In this document: piece after piece, positions 8,348-15,819 of the stretch
How positions within the stretch are numbered: the first letter of the stretch is position 1
Layout: every line of letters starts with the position of its first letter
Assembly (NCBI RefSeq): GCF_030285665.1
Contig: NZ_CP127295.1
Location: 2,542,001 to 2,606,000, forward strand
DNA: 64,000 nucleotides
Direction of reading: 5' to 3'
From: Amycolatopsis mongoliensis
GTDB lineage: Bacteria > Actinomycetota > Actinomycetes > Mycobacteriales > Pseudonocardiaceae
Translations under genes and position numbers: made by a program
Notes under the pieces: generated by a model
Told to the model about the DNA's origin: nothing
What the model saw: the letters and a program-made list of their open reading frames with translations, nothing else
Databases searched by the model: none

Positions 8348-9154
8348 ATGGCACTAGGCCGACGCCAGCGACGATCGGCGTTCCGGGGTGCACAGTACGT
8401 CCTGCTGCTCGTGATCGTGGTCGTCTTCGCGTTCCTGGCCAACTGGGGCCAGATCGGGCGGGCGTTCTTCGATCTCGACGTCGCGGCACAGCAGTTCCCC
8501 GACGTGATCACCGTCGCGCTCAAGAACACCATCATCTTCACCGCGCTCGGTTTCGCGCTGGGCCTGGGCCTGGGCCTCGTGCTCGCGCTGATGCGGCTCT
8601 CCTCGGTGGGGCCGTACCGGTGGTTCGCGCGCGGGTACATCGAGTTCTTCCGCGGGCTGCCCGCGCTGCTGATCTTCCTCGCGGTCGGGGTCGGCGTCCC
8701 CATCGCCTTCCCGGACACGCACCTGCCCCGCAACGTGTCCATCATGGTCGCGCTGGGCATCGTGTCCTCGGCCTACATGGCCGAGACGATCCGGGCCGGC
8801 ATCCAGGCCGTGCCGCGCGGGCAGGTCGAGGCCGCCCGCTCGCTCGGCATGTCGCCGACGCGGGCGATGATCACGATCGTCATCCCGCAGGCGTTCCGGA
8901 TCGTGCTGCCGCCGCTGGCCAACGAGCTCATCATGCTGACGAAGGACTCGTCGCTGGCGTTCCTGCTCGGGACCACGCCGGCGCAGCAGGAGCTCGCGCA
9001 GTTCAGCCGCCAGGCACTGCTGGAGGCGAAGGGCCTGACCCCGATCGTCGTCGCGGGCCTCTGCTATCTCGTCATCACCATCCCGCTGTCGATCCTGCAG
9101 CAGCGGCTGGAAAAGAAATACGGCGCCGGGGTGTCCGGCGGAGGTGCCACATGA
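8348..9154 (+). CDS. polar amino-acid ABC transporter, permease
   Basis: 268-aa inner-membrane permease of the His/Glu/Gln/Arg (HEQRo) type. Predicted helices include [18 protein letters not shown] near residue 16, [20 protein letters not shown] near 60, and [15 protein letters not shown] near 105. The ATPase-coupling EAA loop reads [26 protein letters not shown] preceded by GAGGAG. The 3' end overlaps the ATPase start (ATGA). A single permease gene implies a homodimer. Confidence 0.94.
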   Translation: MALGRRQRRSAFRGAQYVLLLVIVVVFAFLANWGQIGRAFFDLDVAAQQFPDVITVALKNTIIFTALGFALGLGLGLVLALMRLSSVGPYRWFARGYIEFFRGLPALLIFLAVGVGVPIAFPDTHLPRNVSIMVALGIVSSAYMAETIRAGIQAVPRGQVEAARSLGMSPTRAMITIVIPQAFRIVLPPLANELIMLTKDSSLAFLLGTTPAQQELAQFSRQALLEAKGLTPIVVAGLCYLVITIPLSILQQRLEKKYGAGVSGGGAT

Positions 9155-9912
9155 CCGACGTCATCGTCGAAATCTCCGGTCTGCACAAGGCGTTCGGCTC
9201 GCTCGAGGTGCTCAAGGGCATCGACCTGCAGGTCGAGCGCGGCCAGGTGGTCTGCATCATCGGGCCGTCCGGGTCGGGGAAGTCCACGCTGCTGCGCTGC
9301 GTGAACCTCCTGGAGGAGCCGCAGCAGGGCAAGATCGTGGTGAACGGCAACGAGATCACCCACGAGGACGTCGACATCGACGCGGCCCGGCGCAAGATCG
9401 GCATGGTCTTCCAGGGGTTCAACCTCTTCGCGCACCTGACCGTGCTGGAGAACCTCACCGTCGCCCAGCGGAAGGTTCTCAAGCGGGGCAAGGAAGAGGC
9501 GGAGCGGATCGCGCGGGAGAACCTCGAGAAGGTCGGCCTGGGCGAGAAGGAGACTTCGCTGCCCGGGCAGCTTTCCGGCGGCCAGCAGCAGCGCGTCGCG
9601 ATCGCGCGGGCGCTGTCGATGAACCCGGACGTCATGCTGTTCGACGAGCCGACGTCCGCGCTGGACCCGGAGCTCGTCGGCGACGTGCTCGCCGTGATGC
9701 GCCAGCTGGCCGAAGAGGGCATGACGATGCTGGTCGTCACGCACGAGATGCAGTTCGCCCGCGAAGTGGCGGACAGCGTGCTGTTCATGGACGGCGGCGT
9801 CGTCGTCGAACAGGGCCCGCCGAGCCAGGTGATCGGCGACCCGCAGCACGACCGCACGAAGTCGTTCCTCGAACGGGTGCTCAACCCCACGCACAAAGCG
9901 GGGCTCGACTAG
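9151..9912 (+). CDS. polar amino-acid ABC transporter, ATP-binding protein
   Basis: 253-aa GlnQ/HisP-type ATPase that powers the importer. Walker [11 protein letters not shown]-loop VFQGFNLF, signature [12 protein letters not shown], Walker [13 protein letters not shown] and H-loop VVTHEM are all intact. GGAGG lies six bases upstream of the ATG, which overlaps the permease stop by four bases. Last gene of the operon. Confidence 0.96.
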   Translation: MTDVIVEISGLHKAFGSLEVLKGIDLQVERGQVVCIIGPSGSGKSTLLRCVNLLEEPQQGKIVVNGNEITHEDVDIDAARRKIGMVFQGFNLFAHLTVLENLTVAQRKVLKRGKEEAERIARENLEKVGLGEKETSLPGQLSGGQQQRVAIARALSMNPDVMLFDEPTSALDPELVGDVLAVMRQLAEEGMTMLVVTHEMQFAREVADSVLFMDGGVVVEQGPPSQVIGDPQHDRTKSFLERVLNPTHKAGLD

Positions 9913-10008
9913 GAGCCGCTGGCGGGAATTCAGCCGTTCATCCGCGAAACGCCTGCGAATATCGTTCGCGTTCGCTACTTTGAGGGCGGGTGAGGGGGAG
10001 GTAGTGCC

Positions 10009-12324
10009 ATGACGACCGAAAGCGCGCTGCCGCCCCTCGACCCGTTCGCGGGCATCCCCGACCGCAGGTACGAGGTCAAGGCCTCCGAGCTGCTGAAACC
10101 CGGCAACGGTGGCCTGCTGCGCTGGCGGCGGCAGGCCACCAACGCGCCGATCGTCTACGTCGAGGACGCCTACATCACCGGCACGCTGGACCTGCGCGCC
10201 GCGGACCTCAAGTACCTCTTCCGGTTCGAGCGCTGCCGGTTCGAGCACCCGCCGGACGTGCGCGAGGCGAACCTGCTCGGCCTGGTCTTCCGCAAGTGCT
10301 GGCTGCCCGGGCTCAAGGCCCGCAACATGCGCAGCCGCAACGACGTCCGGCTGATCCGCAGCGTCGTGCAGGTCGACGGCGACGACCGCGAAATCGAGGA
10401 GACCACCGTCCAGCGCGGCGACGACCGCGAGCGCGGGATGCCGAACGCCGCGGTCAACCTGACCGACGCCGTGATCGAGGGGTCGATGGTGCTCACCCGC
10501 ACCGTCATCTCCCACCCGCACGGCAAGGCGATCCAGGCCGACCGGCTCGTGCTCACCGGCGCGCTGCTGGCGTACCGGATGGTCGCGAACGGCGAAGTCC
10601 GGCTCCCCGGCCTGCGGACCGGCGGTAACGTCAACTTCTCCGGCGCCACGCTGAACAACCCGGACGGCTTCGCGCTCAACGGCAACGGCCTGCACATCGG
10701 CGGCAGCCTGCTCTGCGAGGTCGACAACTACGGGCCCGCCAGCCAGCGGAAACGCTTCTCCGCCACCGGGATCATGTACCTGCCGAGCGCCACGGTGGAC
10801 AGCGACATCGTGTTGCGCGAGGCGAAGCTGACCGTGTCCCAGCAGGGGCCGATCGCCGTCGACGCGTGGAAGTCCAACGACCCGTACCTCGACCCCCGGC
10901 CGGCGCTGGTCGCCGACCGGATGCGCGTCGACGGCAACGTCGAGCTGTCGGACGGCCTGCAGGCGCTCGGCACGCTGCGCATGGTCAACGCCCGGATCGG
11001 CGGCTCGCTGCGGCTGGCCGGCGCCGAGGTCACCGTGGTGCGCGGGAAGTCGCAGCCGTACTACGACCGTGCGCTGCACCTGGACGGCACCGAGATCGGC
11101 GGCGACATCGAGGCGACGAGCCTGCGCGTCCCGGCCGGCCAGCTGCGGCTGGCGGACGTCACCGTGGGTGGCAACTTCCTGGCCTGGAACTCGATGTTCC
11201 GCCACCCCGGCCGGGACGTCTTCTCCGCGCGCCGGTCGAAGATCGCGGGCAACTTCCAGCTCACGGACGCGTCGATCCGCGGCACGCTGCGGCTGCAGGG
11301 CGTCGAGGTGGGCGGCTCGATCAACCTGGCCGGGACCCAGCTGACGGAGCCGGGCCTGCGCGCGACCAGCAGTTTTTCCCTCGACGTCCGCACCGGCCGG
11401 ATCGGCCGCGACCTGACGCTGCGGGACAACAACGGCCGCCCGTTCGTCGCGGAGGGCGGCGTCAACCTCGACGGCGCGCAGGTCGCCCGCCGCGTCGACC
11501 TGCGCGGGTCGCAGCTGGGGTCGCTGTCCCCTTTCCTGGTGGCGCTCGACGCGGGCGACGTCGCGGCGGACGAGTTCACGCTGACGCCGGGCCTTCCGCC
11601 GGCCGGCCGGGTGGTGCTGCGCCGCGCGCACTGCGGAACGCTGACCGACAACGAGGTGTTCTGGGCCGCGTCCGGCGGCATCGAGCTGGAGGACTTCCGC
11701 TACGACGCACTGGGCAAGAGCATCCCGCTGGCCGACGACAAGGCGCTGGACCACCGCATCGAGCTGTTGAGCAAGGCGATGCGCGGGTACCGGCCGGGCC
11801 CGTACGACCAGCTGGCCCACATGCTCCGCGCGGCGGGGAACGAGGAACACGCGTCGACGGTGGCGCTGCGCAAGCAGCAGTTCCGCTACGAAGCGCTGGC
11901 CCAGGGCTTCAAGTTCTTCGGGCCGGGGGTGCGGCTGTGGAGCTGGCTGCAGAGGTCGATGGTCGGGTACGGCTACCGGCCGGTGCGGGCGCTGGGCTGG
12001 CTGTTCACGCTGCTGGTGCTGGGGAGCCTGTGGTTCGGCCTGGGCTCGGACGACTGCGTGACGTGGAAGTCGTCGGACCCGGCGCACGAGATCATCGCGA
12101 ACGGACCGCGGTGCGTGGTGAACCAGCAGGACACGGGGTTGCAGTGGAACCCGGTGATCTACACGGCGGACCTGCTGGTGCCGATCGTGGACTTCGGCAA
12201 CAAGAGCCGCTGGTACATGCACGGGCCGGACAACTGGGTGGCGGCCGGGTTCACGGCGTCAGGCTGGATCCTGGCGACCACGGTGGCGGCGGGTGTGAGC
12301 CGGATGCTGCGCCGCGAAAGTTGA
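10009..12324 (+). CDS. large repeat membrane protein, beta-helix-like, unknown function
   Basis: 771-aa protein that I cannot assign to a characterised family. Residues ~40-560 are a run of short beta-strand units with recurrent Gly-Gly-hydrophobic steps (GGSLLCEVDNYG, GGSLRLAGAEV, GGDIEATSLRV, GGNFLAWNS, GGSINLAGTQL), the pattern of a right-handed beta-helix or pentapeptide-like solenoid. Residues ~565-650 are mixed and Arg-rich. Two hydrophobic helices follow (about 660-680 and 742-764), separated by a loop with two cysteines (SDDCVTW, GPRCVVNQ). No signal peptide, so the solenoid is probably cytoplasmic and tethered through its C-terminus. GGAGG lies seven bases upstream of the ATG. Stand-alone transcription unit. 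Confidence 0.85.
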   Translation: MTTESALPPLDPFAGIPDRRYEVKASELLKPGNGGLLRWRRQATNAPIVYVEDAYITGTLDLRAADLKYLFRFERCRFEHPPDVREANLLGLVFRKCWLPGLKARNMRSRNDVRLIRSVVQVDGDDREIEETTVQRGDDRERGMPNAAVNLTDAVIEGSMVLTRTVISHPHGKAIQADRLVLTGALLAYRMVANGEVRLPGLRTGGNVNFSGATLNNPDGFALNGNGLHIGGSLLCEVDNYGPASQRKRFSATGIMYLPSATVDSDIVLREAKLTVSQQGPIAVDAWKSNDPYLDPRPALVADRMRVDGNVELSDGLQALGTLRMVNARIGGSLRLAGAEVTVVRGKSQPYYDRALHLDGTEIGGDIEATSLRVPAGQLRLADVTVGGNFLAWNSMFRHPGRDVFSARRSKIAGNFQLTDASIRGTLRLQGVEVGGSINLAGTQLTEPGLRATSSFSLDVRTGRIGRDLTLRDNNGRPFVAEGGVNLDGAQVARRVDLRGSQLGSLSPFLVALDAGDVAADEFTLTPGLPPAGRVVLRRAHCGTLTDNEVFWAASGGIELEDFRYDALGKSIPLADDKALDHRIELLSKAMRGYRPGPYDQLAHMLRAAGNEEHASTVALRKQQFRYEALAQGFKFFGPGVRLWSWLQRSMVGYGYRPVRALGWLFTLLVLGSLWFGLGSDDCVTWKSSDPAHEIIANGPRCVVNQQDTGLQWNPVIYTADLLVPIVDFGNKSRWYMHGPDNWVAAGFTASGWILATTVAAGVSRMLRRES

Positions 12325-12401
12325 GCTCTCTCCGGCTTTCTAGTGTTGATCCGATACAGCCCCAGAATCAGCAAGTCAGGCTTCACCTAACCGCGGTCTC
12401 T

Positions 12402-12420
12402 GACATACCCTCGGTATGTC
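12402..12420. promoter_or_regulatory. candidate operator, 8-bp inverted repeat
   Basis: GACATACC-CTC-GGTATGTC lies 20 bases before the SRPBCC start codon, overlapping the expected transcription start. The size and symmetry fit a TetR- or PadR-like dimeric repressor. No candidate regulator gene is adjacent. Confidence 0.5.
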
Positions 12421-12439
12421 CCCTCGACGTGGAGGTCCC

Positions 12440-12910
12440 ATGACTGCGCCCGACGCCACCGGCCGGATCGAGATCGGTGTTGCTCCCGAAGTCGTCTACG
12501 CCCTGGTCAGTGACCCCGGCAAGCTGGCCGAAGTGGCCGAGGAGTACGCCGGGCACCGGTGGGTCGGCGGTTTCGACGGGCCCGCGGTCGGGGCGAAGTT
12601 CCGGGGGCGCAACCGCCGCGGCTTCCGGCGGTGGAGCACCCTCTCCACCATCACCGACGCCGATCCCGGGCGGCGGTTCGGCTTCGAGGTGACCTCGGTG
12701 GCCGGGTTGCCCGTCTCGCGCTGGCAGTACGACTTCGAGCCCGCCGGCGAGGGCTGCGTCGTCGTCGAAAGCATGTGGGAGCGGCGGCCGGCCTGGTTCA
12801 AGGTGCCGACCTCGACCGTCACCGGCGTGTGGAACCGGAATGCGGCCAACGCCGAGAACATCGCCGCCACGCTCGCCCGGCTGAAGCGGGCCGCCGAGGT
12901 CAGTCGATGA
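12440..12910 (+). CDS. SRPBCC family protein
   Basis: 156-aa START/Bet v1-like (SRPBCC) protein with a hydrophobic ligand pocket; such proteins are cyclases, carriers or stress proteins and the ligand here is unknown. Typical segments: RIEIGVAPEVVYALVSDPGK at the N-terminus, a central GRNRRGFRRWSTLSTITDAD strand pair and a long C-terminal helix (ENIAATLARLKRAAEV). ATG chosen because GGAGG is four bases upstream. The 3' end overlaps the convergent SUKH gene by 11 bases. Confidence 0.88.
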   Translation: MTAPDATGRIEIGVAPEVVYALVSDPGKLAEVAEEYAGHRWVGGFDGPAVGAKFRGRNRRGFRRWSTLSTITDADPGRRFGFEVTSVAGLPVSRWQYDFEPAGEGCVVVESMWERRPAWFKVPTSTVTGVWNRNAANAENIAATLARLKRAAEVSR

Positions 12911-13475
12911 AGCGGGACCAGAACGGTATGTACCTCGGCCCGTCCGGTGGGGCCGTGCTGATGCCGCCCGTCGCGAACTCGCGGTGCAGGTAGTCCCGCA
13001 GGTCACAGCCGTAAACGATGATGTCCGTCTGGTACACCGACAGCACCGGGTAGCCCGCCGTGCCCGGGAAGCCCGGCAGGTACCGGTGCCCGCACACCGG
13101 CACCAGCTGCGGCACGTCGGCCAGGCGGCGGCGGGCTTCGCGGACCGCGTCCTCCGGGCCGACCGGGCGCGTGCCCCAGTCCGGCAGCCAGAAGCCGTTG
13201 TGCTCGACGTCGTACAGCACGCCGTCGACCGGCCAGGCCAAACGTTTGCGCAGCTGCTCGGGGTTGCCGCAGCGCCAGTCCGGCCAGCGGTCGCCGATCG
13301 GGACGCCGGCGGACAGGAACGTGCGGTGGTCCAGGGCGAAGCGGAACCCGAACCGGCGCTCGACGTCGTCGAGCTCGGGTCCGGTCAGCCCGGGGCGCAC
13401 CGGTTCCCGGAGGTTCTCCTGCAGGTGCCGTGCCTCCTCCAAGGTGAGGGCGCCGGCCGGCTGGACGGGGGTCAT
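12900..13475 (-). CDS. SMI1/KNR4 (SUKH)-like protein
   Basis: 191-aa protein whose N-terminal half (TGPELDDVERRFGFRFALDHRTFL) fits the SUKH fold. In bacteria this fold is common among immunity proteins for polymorphic nuclease toxins, but no toxin gene is adjacent, so function is open. The C-terminal half contains a conserved-looking YLPGFPGTAGYPVLSVYQTD segment. ATG start; a TAGGCT box six bases upstream suggests a leaderless transcript. Confidence 0.68.
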   Translation of the reverse strand: MTPVQPAGALTLEEARHLQENLREPVRPGLTGPELDDVERRFGFRFALDHRTFLSAGVPIGDRWPDWRCGNPEQLRKRLAWPVDGVLYDVEHNGFWLPDWGTRPVGPEDAVREARRRLADVPQLVPVCGHRYLPGFPGTAGYPVLSVYQTDIIVYGCDLRDYLHREFATGGISTAPPDGPRYIPFWSRFID

Positions 13476-13481
13476 GTCCCG

Positions 13482-13487
13482 AGCCTA
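13482..13487 (-). promoter_or_regulatory. -10 box of probable leaderless SUKH transcript
   Basis: TAGGCT ends six bases before the ATG and no Shine-Dalgarno sequence is present, the layout of a leaderless actinobacterial mRNA. No convincing -35 box. Confidence 0.4.
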
Positions 13488-13612
13488 AGCGGCGGCTCAC
13501 CCCGCCGCGCGTTCTTTTCCGCCGTCTTCACGGAGACCCCCGTGGGGTGAGTTTGTTCTCTCATCGGCTGAACTCCGGAACAGAGCGTGAGCGCATGTAG
13601 TTCACTCTTGCC

Positions 13613-15460
13613 GTGACTTCACCCCGACCGCAGGCCCGCGTGCGCGCTCCCGAGCTGCGCGGCGACGTCTGGCTGAACACCGGTGGACGCCCGCTGACCC
13701 TCGCCGAGCTGCGCGGGCGCATCGTCCTGCTGGACTTCTGGACCAGCGGCTGCATCAACTGCCTCCACGTGCTCGACGAGCTGCGTCCCCTCGAAGCCGA
13801 GTTCGCGGACGTGCTCGTCACGATCGGCGTCCACTCGCCGAAGTTCCTGCACGAGGGCGAGCGCGCGTCCATCGAAGCCGCGGTCCGGCGCTACGAGGTG
13901 CACCACCCCGTGGTCAACGACCCGAAGATGGAGCTGTGGTCGCAGTACGCGGTCCGCGCGTGGCCGACGCTGGCGGTCGTCGACCCCGAGGGGTACGTCG
14001 TGCACGTCGCCGCGGGCGAAGGGCACGAAGAGGCGCTTCGCCGTGTCATCGCGGACCTCGTGACGAAGCACGAAGCGAAGGGGACGCTTCGCCGCGGCGG
14101 CAGCCCGTATGTCCCGGTCGAGGAGCAGGTCAGCGAGCTGCGTTTCCCGAGCAAGGCCGTCGCGACGGCCGAGGGGCGCGTCCTCGTCGCGGACACCGGG
14201 CACCACTCCGTCGTCGAGTTCGCATCGGACGGCGAGACGGTCATCCGGCGCTTCGGCAGCGGTGAGCGCGGTGGCCAGGACGGGCCGTTCGACATCGCGA
14301 CGTTCGCCGAGCCGTCCGGCATCGCGCTGCTGCCGTACGACGTCGCCGAGCGCGCCGGCTACCACGCCGTGGTCGCCGACACCGCCGGGCACCGGCTGCG
14401 CGGGCTCGACCTGATCACCGGCGAGGTGACCACGGTCGCCGGCACCGGGGCGCAGTGGCGCACCGGACCGGACTCCGGCAAGGGCGTCGAGGTCGACCTC
14501 ACGAGCCCGTGGGACGTCGCCTGGTACGGCGCGGCCGGCGGGGTCGTCGTCGCGATGGCGGGCAACCACACGCTGAGCGTGTTCGACCCGGTTTCCGGCA
14601 CCATCCGCCGCTTCGCCGGGACGACCGTCGAAGGCCTCCGAGACGGTGACGTCGGTGAAGCGTTCTTCGCGCAGACGTCCGGCCTCGCCACCGACGGCGA
14701 CAAGCTGTGGCTCGCCGACGCGGAGACGTCGGCGCTGCGCTGGATCGAGCCCGACGGCGAGTCGTTCACCGTGCACACGGCGATCGGGGTCGACCTCTTC
14801 TCCTTCGGCCACACCGACGGCCCGGCCGACAAGGCGCTGCTGCAGCACCCGCTGGGCCTCGCCGTGCTGCCCGGCGACAAGATCGCGATCGCGGACACCT
14901 ACAACGGCGCCGTACGCCGCTTCGACGTCTTCACGCGCGAAGTGACGACGATCGCCACCGGCCTTTCGGAGCCACAGGGACTGCTGCTGCACGACGGCGA
15001 GCTGCTGGTCGTCGAGTCGGCGGGCAACCGGATCGGCCCGCTGCCCGCGAGCGAACCGACGCTCGTGACCGGCGACGCGCACGCCGTACGCAGGCCGCCG
15101 ACGGTGCTCGCACCGGGTGAGATCGACTTTTCGGTGGTGTTCACGGCGCCGCCGGGCGAGAAGCTGGACGACCGCTTCGGCCCGTCGACCCGGCTGGAGA
15201 TCAGCGCGTCGCCGCCTTCGCTGCTGGCCGAGGGCGACGGCACCGGCACCGACCTGAAGCGCAAGATCCGGCTCGCTTCGGGGGTCACCGAGGGTGTGCT
15301 GCAGGTCGTCGCACAGGCCGCGAGCTGCGACAGTGACGACAGCGGCAACGAGCACCCGGCGTGCCGGATCACCCGGCAGGACTGGGGCGTGCCGGTGCGG
15401 CTGGCGGCGGACGGGGCGCGGGAGCTGAGCCTGGTCATGGCGGGCGAGCCCGCCGGGTAG
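13613..15460 (+). CDS. thioredoxin-like / NHL-repeat protein
   Basis: 615-aa fusion. Residues ~1-155 form a TlpA-like thioredoxin domain with the redox pair in SGCINCLHV (Cys ~46 and ~49). Residues ~170-480 form an NHL-type beta-propeller (VLVADTGHHSVVEF, AVVADTAGHRLRG, IAIADTYNGAVRRFD). A C-terminal beta domain follows. The same domain order occurs in animal NHLRC2; the bacterial role is not established. No signal peptide, so it acts in the cytoplasm. GTG start without a clear ribosome site. The stop is one base from the GroES-like gene, suggesting one operon. Confidence 0.9.
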   Translation: MTSPRPQARVRAPELRGDVWLNTGGRPLTLAELRGRIVLLDFWTSGCINCLHVLDELRPLEAEFADVLVTIGVHSPKFLHEGERASIEAAVRRYEVHHPVVNDPKMELWSQYAVRAWPTLAVVDPEGYVVHVAAGEGHEEALRRVIADLVTKHEAKGTLRRGGSPYVPVEEQVSELRFPSKAVATAEGRVLVADTGHHSVVEFASDGETVIRRFGSGERGGQDGPFDIATFAEPSGIALLPYDVAERAGYHAVVADTAGHRLRGLDLITGEVTTVAGTGAQWRTGPDSGKGVEVDLTSPWDVAWYGAAGGVVVAMAGNHTLSVFDPVSGTIRRFAGTTVEGLRDGDVGEAFFAQTSGLATDGDKLWLADAETSALRWIEPDGESFTVHTAIGVDLFSFGHTDGPADKALLQHPLGLAVLPGDKIAIADTYNGAVRRFDVFTREVTTIATGLSEPQGLLLHDGELLVVESAGNRIGPLPASEPTLVTGDAHAVRRPPTVLAPGEIDFSVVFTAPPGEKLDDRFGPSTRLEISASPPSLLAEGDGTGTDLKRKIRLASGVTEGVLQVVAQAASCDSDDSGNEHPACRITRQDWGVPVRLAADGARELSLVMAGEPAG

Positions 15461-15461
15461 C

Positions 15462-15794
15462 ATGCGAACCGTGTCTGACGGGGCGAAACTCGAGATCCAG
15501 ATGCTGCACGACCGCGTGCTGGTGCGGCTGTCCCCGGAAGAGGGCGAGCGCCGCAGCAGCGGCGGCATCGTGATCCCCGCCACGGCGCAGGTCGCGCGCC
15601 GGCTCGCGTGGGGTGATGTACTGGGCGTCGGGAACAGTGTGCGGAACGTCAAGACCGGCGACCGCGTGCTCTTCAACCCGGAGGACCAGCTCGAGGTCGA
15701 GATCCAGGGCGAGGGGCACCTGGTGATGCGCGAACGCGACATCCACGCCGTGGCGACCGAGCGGACTGAACACGGGACGGGGCTCTACCTGTAG
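15462..15794 (+). CDS. GroES-like co-chaperonin family protein
   Basis: 110-aa Cpn10-fold protein. LHDRVLVRLSPEEGERRSSGGIVIP matches the GroES N-terminal strand and mobile loop, and TGDRVLFNPEDQLEVEIQG the C-terminal barrel. It is not next to a groEL gene and the mobile-loop IVI motif reads GIVIPA, so it may be a divergent paralogue rather than the main co-chaperonin. Start is ATG 15462 or GTG 15471; neither has a good ribosome site, consistent with coupling to the upstream gene. Confidence 0.82.
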   Translation: MRTVSDGAKLEIQMLHDRVLVRLSPEEGERRSSGGIVIPATAQVARRLAWGDVLGVGNSVRNVKTGDRVLFNPEDQLEVEIQGEGHLVMRERDIHAVATERTEHGTGLYL

Positions 15795-15819
15795 GTCGGG
15801 TCCCGCGGAGGACGAGGGC

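Noticed and set aside
5578..8760. Another >1,000-codon minus-strand frame across the binding-protein gene
   Set aside because: Out of frame with the ATP-grasp gene and opposite a clear ABC binding-protein gene; no family resemblance.
9064..12222. Thousand-codon minus-strand frame opposite the ABC ATPase and the solenoid protein
   Set aside because: Composition is shadow-like (Val/Gln/His/Arg-rich) and it lies opposite genes with clear families or ribosome sites.
12900..13475. Polymorphic toxin/immunity locus around the SUKH gene
   Set aside because: No toxin, WXG or secretion-linked gene is adjacent, so only the fold is reported.
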